This document shows, piece by piece, positions 1 to 5,613 of a stretch of 47,111 bases of DNA. Every line of letters starts with the position of its first letter. Positions within the stretch are counted from its first letter, which is position 1. The DNA is from a virus, in IMG/VR virus record IMGVR_UViG_3300011269_000007, positions 1 to 47,111 of that record; one strand, 5' to 3'. The notes beneath the pieces are model-generated. The model saw nothing but the letters and a program-made list of their open reading frames with translations, was not told where the DNA came from and searched no databases. The translations under genes were made by a program, and so were the position numbers.

Positions 1-199
1 CGAACTAGCGCAGGCATATCTACGCACGGTAGCCATCCACGAGGCCAGCTACGACAAAGCCACGCATCAATATCGGATGTCGTGGGAAGAGGCAGCCGAG
101 CAAGCCTGCGAGGACAAAGACCTGGTTCCGCTGGTCTACGCAATGGCCGCAAGCGGCTACAGCGATTATGCCGACTGGGCCATACAAAACGCAGGATAG
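1..199 (+). CDS. C-terminal end of an unidentified small protein (partial)
   Basis: An open frame enters from the left edge (codons begin at base 2) and stops with TAG at 197-199, leaving 65 residues. It is rich in Ala, Tyr, Asp and Glu, with phrases such as SWEEAAEQACEDKD and ASGYSDYADWAIQ, and reads like a helical soluble protein. I do not recognise the family. It belongs to the rightward early block and is followed by a strong hairpin, so it is probably the last gene of its unit. The N-terminus lies outside the window. Confidence 0.6.
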   Translation, partial: ELAQAYLRTVAIHEASYDKATHQYRMSWEEAAEQACEDKDLVPLVYAMAASGYSDYADWAIQNAG

Positions 200-259
200 G
201 GGGCCGCACTAGGCAATTCCTGTCCCCCTCATTCCGTCTCATTCCGCTCAAGGCCTCAT

Positions 260-289
260 AACCCGGAACTACCCGTGTAGCTCCGGGTT
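260..289 (+). terminator. Strong hairpin after the first gene, terminator-like
   Basis: AACCCGGA (260-267) pairs with TCCGGGTT (282-289). After a single A/C mismatch, CTAC (269-272) pairs with GTAG (277-280) around a CCGT tetraloop. There is no T-run downstream, so a rho-independent role is uncertain. Because it lies within the arms of the 22-bp inverted repeat, it may instead be part of an origin structure. Confidence 0.5.
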
Positions 290-312
290 GTTCCGCGTGT
301 GCTTATGTGTAT

Positions 313-342
313 AGGAGAGAGAGAGGGGGGGGGGAGAAGAGA
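313..342 (+). other. 30-nt pure purine tract with a run of ten G
   Basis: Bases 313-342 are all A or G: a GA-repeat followed by G10 at 325-334 and then more GA. Such tracts can form triplex or G-rich structures. It sits centrally between the 22-bp inverted repeat arms. The exact G count could be affected by sequencing. Confidence 0.6.
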
Positions 343-377
343 CTAGAGAACAAACCGAGAACAGAATTTTTACAATC

Positions 378-390
378 GGGGGTCACCCCC
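378..390 (+). other. Small GC hairpin GGGGG-TCA-CCCCC
   Basis: Five G (378-382) and five C (386-390) are separated by TCA. The hairpin follows an AT-rich stretch (363-374) and lies just before the right arm of the 22-bp repeat. Function unknown. Confidence 0.5.
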
Positions 391-463
391 TCAAATTGGA
401 GAATGAGGCCTTGAGCGGAATGAGGGTGCAATGAAAGGGAATGAGGCGCGACAATTGGTCGCA

Positions 464-492
464 TTGACAAGGGATCGGGGAGCGGTTAGGTT
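464..492 (+). promoter_or_regulatory. Candidate sigma-70 promoter for the early block
   Basis: A perfect -35 TTGACA (464-469) is followed after 17 bp by TAGGTT (487-492), a weak -10 that keeps T1, A2 and the final T. It lies immediately after the structured non-coding region and about 27 bp ahead of the first ATG at 519. Spacing and position are good, but the -10 is poor. Confidence 0.5.
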
Positions 493-518
493 TGGGCCAC
501 AACAAGGGAGAGCAAGCG

Positions 519-680
519 ATGACCAAAATCCAGAAGCTACAGGCCAAGATTAAATCGGTTCGGGCAAGGGCAACAATTCAAACCCTAACGAACTCAACGA
601 GGCAAGAGATGAGTTCAGGGTCGAGAGGAGCACGAAAGCACAAGCAAGCGCTAAGGCTGATCGGGAAGCGAAGCGGATAG
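519..680 (+). CDS. Small basic coiled-coil protein, apparently frameshifted
   Basis: ATG 519 follows AGGGAGAGC, a reasonable ribosome binding site. The first ~20 residues (MTKIQKLQAKIKSVRAR) look like a Lys/Gln helix. After that this frame turns into Ser/Arg-rich text typical of an out-of-frame reading and stops at 680. The -1 frame over 554-763 instead gives a Glu/Lys/Ala coiled coil. The real product is probably the N-terminus of this frame joined to the other by an indel or frameshift. Family unknown. Confidence 0.4.
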   Translation: MTKIQKLQAKIKSVRARATIQTLTNSTRQEMSSGSRGARKHKQALRLIGKRSG

Positions 681-763
681 CCAAGGCCATCGAGGCAAAG
701 GCGAAGCTGGAAGCAGTCATAGCCAAAGGGTCACAATCAAAGGAACAAGTGTTAGAGCTCTAA
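554..763 (+). other. Alternative-frame continuation of the 519 gene (coiled coil)
   Basis: The frame open from 554 to TAA 761-763 encodes a helical stretch (for example EAKRIAKAIEAKAKLEAV). Its composition matches real coiled coils better than the overlapping frame does. It has no ATG, GTG or TTG start after its upstream TAA (551-553), so it could only be expressed by frameshifting from the gene beginning at 519 or after correction of an indel. It ends just before the hairpin GGCCGAAGGCC at 765-775. Confidence 0.45.
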
Positions 764-867
764 TGGCCGAAGGCCCTATCAATGCCTCGAACGCTATCAA
801 TGCCTCGTTGTAACAATTCGTGATTGGGCCAAGGCCTACAACAGGTGAGTTAGAGAAAGGAAAGCGA

Positions 868-1029
868 ATGCACCATCAGAGAAATCGTGGAGAGCTAGCG
901 ACGAAGCTGGATGAAATCCTCGAAAAGCCAAGCGTTGAGGAGTGGTGCCAAGCGATCAGGGATTACATCGCCCAATGCGAGGAGGATCGAGAGGCTCGAA
1001 CCGGAGCTCGGCGATTGATCGGTTTCTGA
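868..1029 (+). CDS. Unknown 53-aa acidic helical protein
   Basis: I chose ATG 868 because AGGAAAG lies 5-10 nt upstream; an in-frame GTG at 820 lacks a good ribosome site. The protein is helical (LATKLDEILEKPSVEEW then AIRDYIAQCEEDREA) with no recognised domain. It stands alone between the frameshifted gene and the inverted repeat at 1039-1095. Probably a small early host-interaction protein, which is inference only. Confidence 0.5.
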   Translation: MHHQRNRGELATKLDEILEKPSVEEWCQAIRDYIAQCEEDREARTGARRLIGF

Positions 1030-1038
1030 CGCAAGCCC

Positions 1039-1095
1039 AAAGGCCGAAGGCCCTACCTATGGCTTAAACCATCTAGGGTTTATTCTTCGGCCTTT
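1039..1095 (+). terminator. 11-bp inverted repeat, terminator-like
   Basis: AAAGGCCGAAG (1039-1049) is perfectly complementary to CTTCGGCCTTT (1085-1095). The left arm contains the short hairpin GGCCGAAGGCC (1042-1052), which also occurs at 765-775 and 1934-1944, each time just after a stop codon or terminator. The repeat follows the stop at 1029 and precedes the zinc-ribbon gene. Confidence 0.5.
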
Positions 1096-1150
1096 GATCG
1101 TGCGTCAAGCGAGCACGGCCCCTATGCAAGGGGAAGAAGGAGGACTAGCA

Positions 1151-1327
1151 ATGGCTTGGTACCGAACTTGTCAGGAATGTGGATGCGTCCATAGTGGCCC
1201 TTGGAAAGAGCCGCAGGGCGAGATGACTAACTCCTACCGTAATGCCAAGTGCAAGGGGTGCGGTAGCGAAGCCTTGGACTATGGCTCTGGTCGAGACCCA
1301 AGGCAACCAGAAGACTACACCGAGTAA
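1151..1327 (+). CDS. Small zinc-ribbon protein (58 aa)
   Basis: ATG 1151 follows a strong AGGAGG (1139-1144) with good spacing. The sequence has two Cys pairs, CQECGC near residues 7-12 and CKGCG near 35-39, the arrangement of a four-Cys zinc ribbon. The tail is acidic (RQPEDYTE). Its partner (nucleic acid or protein) cannot be told from sequence. It opens a run of small coupled genes; no specific family is recognised. Confidence 0.6.
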   Translation: MAWYRTCQECGCVHSGPWKEPQGEMTNSYRNAKCKGCGSEALDYGSGRDPRQPEDYTE

Positions 1328-1349
1328 GGACAAAGCAAGGAGCAAAGCG

Positions 1350-1448
1350 ATGACAGACCATGACTTGGAGATAGTCCTAGAGCAAGCCGAGGGCGACTGG
1401 GAAGACGATCCGATCTTCGCCCTATTCGATCAGGAGGACCAAACATGA
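1350..1448 (+). CDS. Very small acidic protein (32 aa)
   Basis: ATG 1350 lies 8 nt after AAGGAG. The product is strongly acidic (DHDLEIVLEQAEGDWEDD) and has no recognised domain. Its TGA shares bases with the next ATG (ATGA at 1445-1448), implying translational coupling. The frame stays open upstream to 1242, but that part overlaps the zinc-ribbon gene and lacks a ribosome site. Highly acidic small phage proteins sometimes mimic DNA, which is speculation here. Confidence 0.5.
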   Translation: MTDHDLEIVLEQAEGDWEDDPIFALFDQEDQT

Positions 1449-1711
1449 ACGACAAGCTCCGCCGAATTCTCCCAGACCAAACCAAACCGAGCTACCAAGA
1501 GCTAATCGAGCAGAACCAACGCTTGATCGAAGCTCTTGAGGCCAAGCGCAAGGTCTCGATGAAGATCACCCAAGACGGGCTAAAGCTCTCGGTTTATCAC
1601 GGCCATGGCCGCTTCCCGGTCACCCTTTACCGCGAGCAATGGGAGGCGGTCCTAGACGCAAGCGAGGCCATCACGGCCGCTATTCAATCCCTGCCCCGCA
1701 AGGGCGAGTGA
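1445..1711 (+). CDS. Unknown 88-aa protein
   Basis: It starts in an ATGA overlap with the preceding acidic gene, whose AGGAGG at 1432-1437 serves as the ribosome site. Residues 15-38 form a Glu/Gln/Leu helix (QELIEQNQRLIEALEAK). They are followed by a beta-rich segment (MKITQDGLKLSVYHGHGRFPVTLY) and a C-terminal helix. The pattern suggests a small helix-plus-sheet domain. No family recognised. Confidence 0.6.
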   Translation: MNDKLRRILPDQTKPSYQELIEQNQRLIEALEAKRKVSMKITQDGLKLSVYHGHGRFPVTLYREQWEAVLDASEAITAAIQSLPRKGE

Positions 1712-1724
1712 AAGGGTCAATCAC

Positions 1725-1874
1725 ATGAATAGATTAGCTGAAATAACCAAAGCGTTTGATGATGGGGAGTTTGATGCCAGCGTTTACCTCGAAAATGTAA
1801 TCGCAGTTCTGCATGACGCTTTTGATAAACGCGACATGCAGTTTGTTGCGCAACTTGCCGATAAGCTGCGCTAG
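1725..1874 (+). CDS. Unknown 49-aa protein
   Basis: ATG 1725 follows AAAGGG at a usable distance and the frame ends with TAG 1872-1874, directly before a strong terminator hairpin. The peptide is helical and acidic (AEITKAFDDGEFD, then VAQLADKLR). It is the last gene of its unit. No family recognised. Confidence 0.5.
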   Translation: MNRLAEITKAFDDGEFDASVYLENVIAVLHDAFDKRDMQFVAQLADKLR

Positions 1875-1878
1875 CTAT

Positions 1879-1914
1879 GGGAAGGCCCTATCATCATAGA
1901 GTTAGGGCCTTCCC
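1879..1914 (+). terminator. Strong 12-bp hairpin terminator
   Basis: GGGAAGGCCCTA (1879-1890) pairs perfectly with TAGGGCCTTCCC (1903-1914) around a 12-nt loop. It begins 5 bases after the stop of the preceding gene. Only TT follows the stem, so it may be rho-assisted or a processing site. A further GGCCGAAGGCC hairpin lies at 1934-1944. Confidence 0.65.
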
Positions 1915-1992
1915 TTAACGGAGGTTAATCAAGGGCCGAAGGCCCCTTCCTCTGCCAAAGACTAACATCGTGAAGCTGGAAAGGAAAGCACA

Positions 1993-2136
1993 ATGACCCT
2001 GATAATCTACGCGGTCGATTGGGAAATCCCCGACCGGATAGCGGAAGATGATCCTCTCCCAGAAGGGGTCACCGATTGCTATTGGATGGTGCCAGAGGAG
2101 GTTCATTACCGAGAGTGTTTGACCCATGACCGATGA
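1993..2136 (+). CDS. Unknown 47-aa protein
   Basis: ATG 1993 follows AAGGAAAG. The 47-residue product is acidic and Trp/Tyr-containing (YAVDWEIPDRIAEDD, then CYWMVPEEVHYREC). Its 3' end overlaps the start of the ribbon-helix-helix gene at 2126, so the two are likely co-translated. No family recognised; it could be a partner of the downstream regulator. Confidence 0.5.
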   Translation: MTLIIYAVDWEIPDRIAEDDPLPEGVTDCYWMVPEEVHYRECLTHDR

Positions 2137-2281
2137 TTGGCGGATCAACACTCGCCTTCCAGACGATCTTTGGCGCTTGCTTTACGAAGCCGCGAAACGG
2201 AACGAGAGGAGCATCAACAGAGAGATAATCTATCGACTAAGGCTTAGCTTTAACCAGGAGAACGTAACATGCAAGGATTAA
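2126..2281 (+). CDS. Arc-like ribbon-helix-helix DNA-binding protein (51 aa)
   Basis: ATG 2126 overlaps the end of the previous gene. The sequence fits the Arc/MetJ fold: an N-terminal strand RINTRLP, then helix A (DDLWRLLYEAAKRNERS), then NREIIYRLRLS as helix B. This matches the R-x-P-x2-L...A...RS-x-N-x-EI pattern of Arc-type phage repressors, which bind operators as dimers of dimers. It probably regulates early transcription. Candidate operators (repeated TGTGCC/GGCAC) lie 230 bp downstream at 2514-2540. The next gene starts inside its 3' end. Confidence 0.8.
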   Translation: MTDDWRINTRLPDDLWRLLYEAAKRNERSINREIIYRLRLSFNQENVTCKD

Positions 2282-2511
2282 TCTGGGTCCACGAAAGCAA
2301 TACCCAAGGCCTCCTTGACGCGGTGACATCCCTTGAATTAGCAAAGGCAAGCGTGGCATTCTCTTGGCACGCGATAAGAGAAAAGACAATAGAAACCGAA
2401 GAGGTATCTAGCACGAAGGTAATCTTCACAGTTAAAGCCGAGCATGGGAATGTGATTGGCACTTGCACCTTTAAGCTTGCCTACCTATACGACACCATAA
2501 CCCATCTCTAG
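2269..2511 (+). CDS. Unknown 80-aa beta-rich protein
   Basis: ATG 2269 follows AGGAG, which lies inside the ribbon-helix-helix gene; the two overlap by 13 bp. The second half alternates polar and hydrophobic residues (TKVIFTVKAEHGNVIGTCTFKL), suggesting a small sheet domain. No family recognised. It is the last gene before the TGTGCC repeat region. Confidence 0.6.
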   Translation: MQGLIWVHESNTQGLLDAVTSLELAKASVAFSWHAIREKTIETEEVSSTKVIFTVKAEHGNVIGTCTFKLAYLYDTITHL

Positions 2512-2513
2512 CT

Positions 2514-2540
2514 TGTGCCTCTTTGTGCCACTTTGGCACC
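2514..2540 (+). promoter_or_regulatory. Operator-like TGTGCC repeats
   Basis: TGTGCC occurs at 2514-2519 and again 10 bp later at 2524-2529, and the inverted GGCACC lies at 2535-2540. A further TGTGC is at 2560. Helical phasing plus dyad symmetry (GTGCC-ACTTT-GGCAC) in the gap between 2511 and 2607 suggests a protein binding site, possibly for the ribbon-helix-helix protein just upstream. Regulation is inferred. Confidence 0.4.
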
Positions 2541-2606
2541 TTGTTGCCCTGCCCCTTTTGTGCTACATTGCGCAAATGGCAGGGCAATCCAACGAGAGGG
2601 GCTGTG

Positions 2607-3041
2607 ATGAAAGCAACAACATTCGGCTTAGGTCCATTCCATCCGGCGATCAGATGGTACAATAATCTATGGGTGGCAGAGGCAGAGTATAAAACAAAGG
2701 ATGAAGCTAAGGATGAAGCTTTGGCCCTTGTAGGAGCGCTAAACAAAAGGACTGAGGAGTGTTTAGCAAAGCTTGGATACGACCCTGCCCTGCCAAGGAT
2801 GGGATGCTTTAAAATAATCGAAGTCCAACATAGACAAGGGCTAGCTTGGGCAATCCAGGATGAAGCCTCTGGTAAATTCTGGTTGTGGTGCTACAAGCAC
2901 AAAACCTTCGCTGAATTAATGAGTCACCAGGTTAACCATAAAAATGCGGCCAATATGACAGAAGCCAATAAGCAGCACTTTGCTTGGAGAAAAAATCAAG
3001 ACGAACTGGAGTTCTCTGAACAAGCCTCACTTGAGGAGTAA
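2607..3041 (+). CDS. Unknown 144-aa protein
   Basis: I chose ATG 2607 (GAGAGGGG upstream) over an in-frame TTG at 2523 that would lie inside the operator-like repeats. The protein has aromatic-rich segments (PAIRWYNNLWVAEAEY; SGKFWLWCYKHKTF) separated by helices, and an acidic C-terminus (DELEFSEQASLEE). It is probably a compact alpha/beta domain with no recognised family. It is followed by a hairpin at 3061-3080. Confidence 0.55.
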   Translation: MKATTFGLGPFHPAIRWYNNLWVAEAEYKTKDEAKDEALALVGALNKRTEECLAKLGYDPALPRMGCFKIIEVQHRQGLAWAIQDEASGKFWLWCYKHKTFAELMSHQVNHKNAANMTEANKQHFAWRKNQDELEFSEQASLEE

Positions 3042-3060
3042 TGGAAGAATTGTATCGACC

Positions 3061-3080
3061 CTGCCCTTTCCGGAGGGCAG
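3061..3080 (+). terminator. 7-bp hairpin between genes
   Basis: CTGCCCT (3061-3067) pairs with AGGGCAG (3074-3080) around a TTCCGG loop, 20 bases after the previous stop. There is no T-run. It may attenuate read-through or protect the following mRNA. Confidence 0.45.
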
Positions 3081-3115
3081 AACGATGCAATTCCGCATCA
3101 CTAACGGAGTTTTCA

Positions 3116-3748
3116 ATGTCTATCTACCCAATTCCAATCACTAAGATCAAGGGAAAGACTATCAACATCGACACCGGCGAAGACACCCTCCCAGAGGGGA
3201 TGTTCAAGGCCCTCCTGATGCTCGGGGCCAAGACCGTTCTCAACCGGGCAATGCCCAAATCCATCGACTATCCGACCGATGCGGAGTATGAAGCTGCGGT
3301 CTTCGCTAAGGTAGAGAAGAACCTCTCAGACCTTTACTCTGGCCAAACCCGCTTCCCTGGCCTTAGCGCAAGCAAGGGTGGCAAGGCCAAGGGCGGAGCA
3401 GCGATGACCGAGGCCCTCCGCTTGGCCAAGCTCGATGTCAGGGCCGGGATGAAGGATAAGGGGATCAAGGTCTCACTTGTCTCTGCAGGCGATATCACCA
3501 AGGCCGCTCGGGCTTACGTCGAGGCGGACGAAGAGTATTACATGACCATGGCCCGGGATAATCTCGCCAAGTCCGCCAAGCCCTCGCCCAAGGCCGCAGG
3601 AATTGACCTTATCTCGATGCTTCCGGTCAACGAGAAGAAGGCAAAGGCCGTTGTGGAAAAGAAATCCTCAACCAAGGCCCAGGCCAAAGGCAAGGTTGCC
3701 AAGCCTCTAGCAAAGAAAGGAACAAAGCCAACTCACGTTAACGCCTAA
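3116..3748 (+). CDS. Unknown protein with a Lys/Ala-rich histone-like tail (210 aa)
   Basis: ATG 3116 is preceded by ACGGAG 7 nt upstream. An upstream in-frame ATG at 3041 is less likely because it would span the hairpin at 3061-3080. Residues 1-150 form a folded region (IPITKIKGKTINIDTGED at the start). The last ~50 residues are dominated by Lys, Ala and Pro (AKPLAKKGTKPTHVNA at the end), like H1/HU-type DNA-compacting tails. A standard intrinsic terminator follows, giving it a defined 3' end. Nucleic-acid binding is inferred from charge only; family unknown. Confidence 0.65.
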   Translation: MSIYPIPITKIKGKTINIDTGEDTLPEGMFKALLMLGAKTVLNRAMPKSIDYPTDAEYEAAVFAKVEKNLSDLYSGQTRFPGLSASKGGKAKGGAAMTEALRLAKLDVRAGMKDKGIKVSLVSAGDITKAARAYVEADEEYYMTMARDNLAKSAKPSPKAAGIDLISMLPVNEKKAKAVVEKKSSTKAQAKGKVAKPLAKKGTKPTHVNA

Positions 3749-3768
3749 TCCCAGACCTGGGATCACCT

Positions 3769-3794
3769 GAGGGGGAGCAATCCCCCTCCTTTTT
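3769..3794 (+). terminator. Rho-independent terminator
   Basis: GAGGGGGA (3769-3776), tetraloop GCAA, TCCCCCTC (3781-3788), then C and TTTTT (3790-3794). This is a textbook intrinsic terminator. A smaller stem, TCCCAG/CTGGGA, lies just before it (3749-3762). Confidence 0.9.
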
Positions 3795-3806
3795 GGAGCA
3801 ACGCCA

Positions 3807-4718
3807 ATGAATGCCCCATACAGGGGAAAGCTAACCTGGGACCCTAAACAATCCGACTGGAGAGACTCAATGACCCTAGACCACTCAACCCAAGCTCCAA
3901 TCAATCCCGACCCCTTCGAGCCCAAAGCCCTACCTGCCCCATTCAATCTAGAGGACACTAGCATGGTGCGTGAGTTCGCAGCCCGCATATCCAACATGAT
4001 CGTTGATGCCTCACAAGTGGCAGTGGATGTCAAGGCCCTTCGAACCGAAATGGACTCACTCCGCGATGCTCTTGCGGTGGCGAATGAGCAAGCTCGGCGA
4101 GCGATTGAGGAGCGAGACCAAGCCCGAGCCGGCGAAGCGACCGCAATCAAGCAACGAGAAATGGCCGATAAAGCCTACGAAACCGTTAACGCCCAACGGA
4201 TCGATGCCGAGAACTCCTTAACCCAAGTCAGGTCTGCTCTTAACGAAGCCGAGCGTGACCTTGATCTAGCCAAAGCCGACCTGGACTTTCGTGCTAGTGA
4301 GCTCGATCGCCTTAATAATCTTCTCTCTATAGCCGATCGAGAGCGCGAGGAATGGCGAAGCAAGTGGGACCACGAGCGAGATCGGGCAGACCTTGCAGAG
4401 CTAGAGCGAAACGAGCGGATCGATGAACTGGAGCAAACCAACGTGCGACTTCGTCACCTAGCCGAAGCTAATGATAGCTTTGCCCACGAAATCGATCGTC
4501 ACCGCTCGACCTTTCTCGAGACCGCTTCTCATATCTCATTCTTGGAGACCAAACTCGAAGCCTCAAATATGGAGGCCGGGGTTCTCCGAGAGCAGATCGC
4601 AATCCTCGAAACAGCTAATCAAAACGTGCACCGCAACAACCACGAAATGCTAGAACAGATCACAGCCGCCCGGCGAGTACTCAACCACCACCACGACGCA
4701 CTCAAGGTTCTAGACTAA
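3807..4718 (+). CDS. Long coiled-coil protein (303 aa)
   Basis: ATG 3807 has GGAG 8 nt upstream. After an ~60-residue Pro-rich N-terminal part, nearly the whole protein is heptad-like Glu/Ala/Arg/Leu helix (for example SALNEAERDLDLAKADLDF and ERNERIDELEQTNVRLRHL). There is no membrane segment and no enzymatic motif. Such rods commonly act as scaffolds or adaptors that bind host proteins. It is a monocistronic unit bounded by an intrinsic terminator at 3769-3794 and a double terminator at 4736-4793, so expression may be independently tuned. No specific family recognised. Confidence 0.7.
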   Translation: MNAPYRGKLTWDPKQSDWRDSMTLDHSTQAPINPDPFEPKALPAPFNLEDTSMVREFAARISNMIVDASQVAVDVKALRTEMDSLRDALAVANEQARRAIEERDQARAGEATAIKQREMADKAYETVNAQRIDAENSLTQVRSALNEAERDLDLAKADLDFRASELDRLNNLLSIADREREEWRSKWDHERDRADLAELERNERIDELEQTNVRLRHLAEANDSFAHEIDRHRSTFLETASHISFLETKLEASNMEAGVLREQIAILETANQNVHRNNHEMLEQITAARRVLNHHHDALKVLD

Positions 4719-4735
4719 ATTCCCCAACTACACTC

Positions 4736-4763
4736 ATTGGAGGGGCGCAAATGCCCCTCCAAT
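4736..4763 (+). terminator. Perfect 11-bp hairpin terminator
   Basis: ATTGGAGGGGC (4736-4746) and GCCCCTCCAAT (4753-4763) pair perfectly around GCAAAT, 17 bp after the stop of the coiled-coil gene. No T-run follows directly, but a second T-run hairpin is only 5 bp downstream. Confidence 0.75.
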
Positions 4764-4768
4764 CCCCT

Positions 4769-4793
4769 AAGTCCCCTTGAGTGAGGACTTTTT
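4769..4793 (+). terminator. Second terminator hairpin with T-run
   Basis: AAGTCC (4769-4774) pairs with GGACTT (4785-4790) and a run of five T ends at 4793. It abuts the -35 box at 4796, so termination and re-initiation are directly juxtaposed. Confidence 0.65.
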
Positions 4794-4795
4794 GC

Positions 4796-4824
4796 TTGAC
4801 AAATGGACAAAAGTGTGGTATAAT
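4796..4824 (+). promoter_or_regulatory. Consensus sigma-70 promoter
   Basis: TTGACA (4796-4801), an exact 17-bp spacer, then TATAAT (4819-4824): a full consensus match in both boxes with optimal spacing. Transcription should start near 4831 and read the rightward gene run into replication. It follows a double terminator, so the downstream unit is isolated. It indicates use of the host housekeeping sigma factor. Confidence 0.9.
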
Positions 4825-4846
4825 GCTGGCACAATGGAGGATCAAC

Positions 4847-4939
4847 TTGTCTGATCGAACCCTTCTCCCATTCACCCTTTTCTGCGCCCTCTGGTCGATC
4901 GCTTGCCTTGTGGGGGCGATTTGGTTTCAACTAGGATAA
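4847..4939 (+). CDS. 30-aa single-pass membrane peptide, TTG start
   Basis: TTG 4847 lies six bases after GGAGG (4836-4840) and only ~16 nt from the predicted transcript start. The peptide is almost entirely hydrophobic from residue 5 to the end (PFTLFCALWSIACLVGAIWF), one transmembrane helix with a short N-terminal SDR. It is the first gene from the consensus promoter, so it should be made early and abundantly. Function unknown; such peptides can modify host membrane proteins or block superinfection. Confidence 0.55.
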   Translation: MSDRTLLPFTLFCALWSIACLVGAIWFQLG

Positions 4940-4945
4940 AGCCCA

Positions 4946-5104
4946 ATGAAAACAACCGAAATCCTTGCAGCATTCTTCTTCAACCACCTAGATCGGGGCC
5001 TTGATTTCGTGGCGGATTGGTATTTCGAGGAGTGGCCTGATAACAGTGAAGAGGACTTTAAAAACTTCATCAAAGAGGCAAGAAAGGAGATGGCTAAACC
5101 ATGA
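4946..5104 (+). CDS. Unknown 52-aa acidic protein
   Basis: ATG 4946 follows the membrane peptide by 6 bp, and its TGA (5102-5104) overlaps the next ATG. The peptide is acidic and aromatic (DRGLDFVADWYFEEWPDNSEED) with a basic C-terminal end. No family recognised. Close packing with its neighbours supports translation as part of the 4.8-kb promoter unit. Confidence 0.55.
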   Translation: MKTTEILAAFFFNHLDRGLDFVADWYFEEWPDNSEEDFKNFIKEARKEMAKP

Positions 5105-5421
5105 TGGACAAACCTCTTCCCGACTTCCTTAAACCAAAAGAGATCGAACCCGCGCAAAATGGCGCTGATCTCTATGGTCGCAGAATGGATGAACCTGCGT
5201 CGATCGAGGATCACTCCTTTGAGCCCGATCTCGTTGAACTCGCAGCCCAAGCCCAAGACCCACTTCGATCAATCGCAGCCCAGATCCGAGCTTTGCCCGC
5301 CGAGCTCCTCTGGAAGCTCTGCGATCACATGGAAAAACCCGAGATGGCCAAGACCATGGTTCAATGGGCGATCTCTTATCTCGATGGAACCGAGATGCCG
5401 AAGGAGGGAAGGAGGGGCTAA
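5101..5421 (+). CDS. Unknown 106-aa protein
   Basis: Tandem ATGs at 5101 and 5104 overlap the previous stop; AAGGAG lies just upstream. The protein is acidic and helical (DLVELAAQAQDPLRSIAAQ; ALPAELLWKLCDHMEKPEM). It ends in GRRG because AGG and GGAAGG-type codons near the stop double as ribosome-binding sequence for the next gene. No family recognised. Confidence 0.6.
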   Translation: MMDKPLPDFLKPKEIEPAQNGADLYGRRMDEPASIEDHSFEPDLVELAAQAQDPLRSIAAQIRALPAELLWKLCDHMEKPEMAKTMVQWAISYLDGTEMPKEGRRG

Positions 5422-5424
5422 ACC

Positions 5425-5613
5425 ATGAAGAGAGATAGAAGAATCGAACGCGAGATAGACCGAAATCGAATGGCAGCAAAGAATCCAAAACTGCGACTAA
5501 ATCAAAAGGCAACCACTCCAGCAAGCTCACTCACAATGCATATAGCAAAGCAGAACAAGCGAGCCAATAAGCCCACTCTTCCAAAGCTAAAATTTATGGA
5601 TGACTGGCCTTGA
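5425..5613 (+). CDS. Unknown 62-aa very basic protein
   Basis: ATG 5425 lies just after the previous stop, with GGAGGGGC upstream. The sequence is dominated by Arg and Lys (MKRDRRIEREIDRNRM; KQNKRANKPTLPKLKF), consistent with nucleic-acid binding, and has no recognised fold. Its TGA overlaps the TTG start of the next gene (5610). Confidence 0.5.
   Translation: MKRDRRIEREIDRNRMAAKNPKLRLNQKATTPASSLTMHIAKQNKRANKPTLPKLKFMDDWP

Larger units (their letters stand above)
238..424. repeat. 22-bp perfect inverted repeat flanking a structured non-coding region
   Basis: The 22 bases at 238-259 (beginning CTCATTCCGCTC) recur exactly as their reverse complement at 403-424. Outside each arm is a further copy of the core: CTCATTCCG at 228-236 and GGAATGAGG at 438-446. 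The 143 bp between the arms hold a hairpin, a purine/G10 tract and a second GC hairpin. No gene fits in 200-490. The arrangement resembles a replication origin or a site for a dimeric protein, but that role is inferred. Confidence 0.75.

Noticed and set aside
1242-1349. Upstream extension of the 32-aa acidic gene
   Set aside because: It overlaps the zinc-ribbon gene, has no ribosome site, and a better start with AAGGAG exists at 1350.
3707-4441. Leftward open frames opposite the 303-aa coiled-coil gene
   Set aside because: Ser/Arg repeats are antisense images of Glu/Ala/Leu codons; no start signals and no domain.
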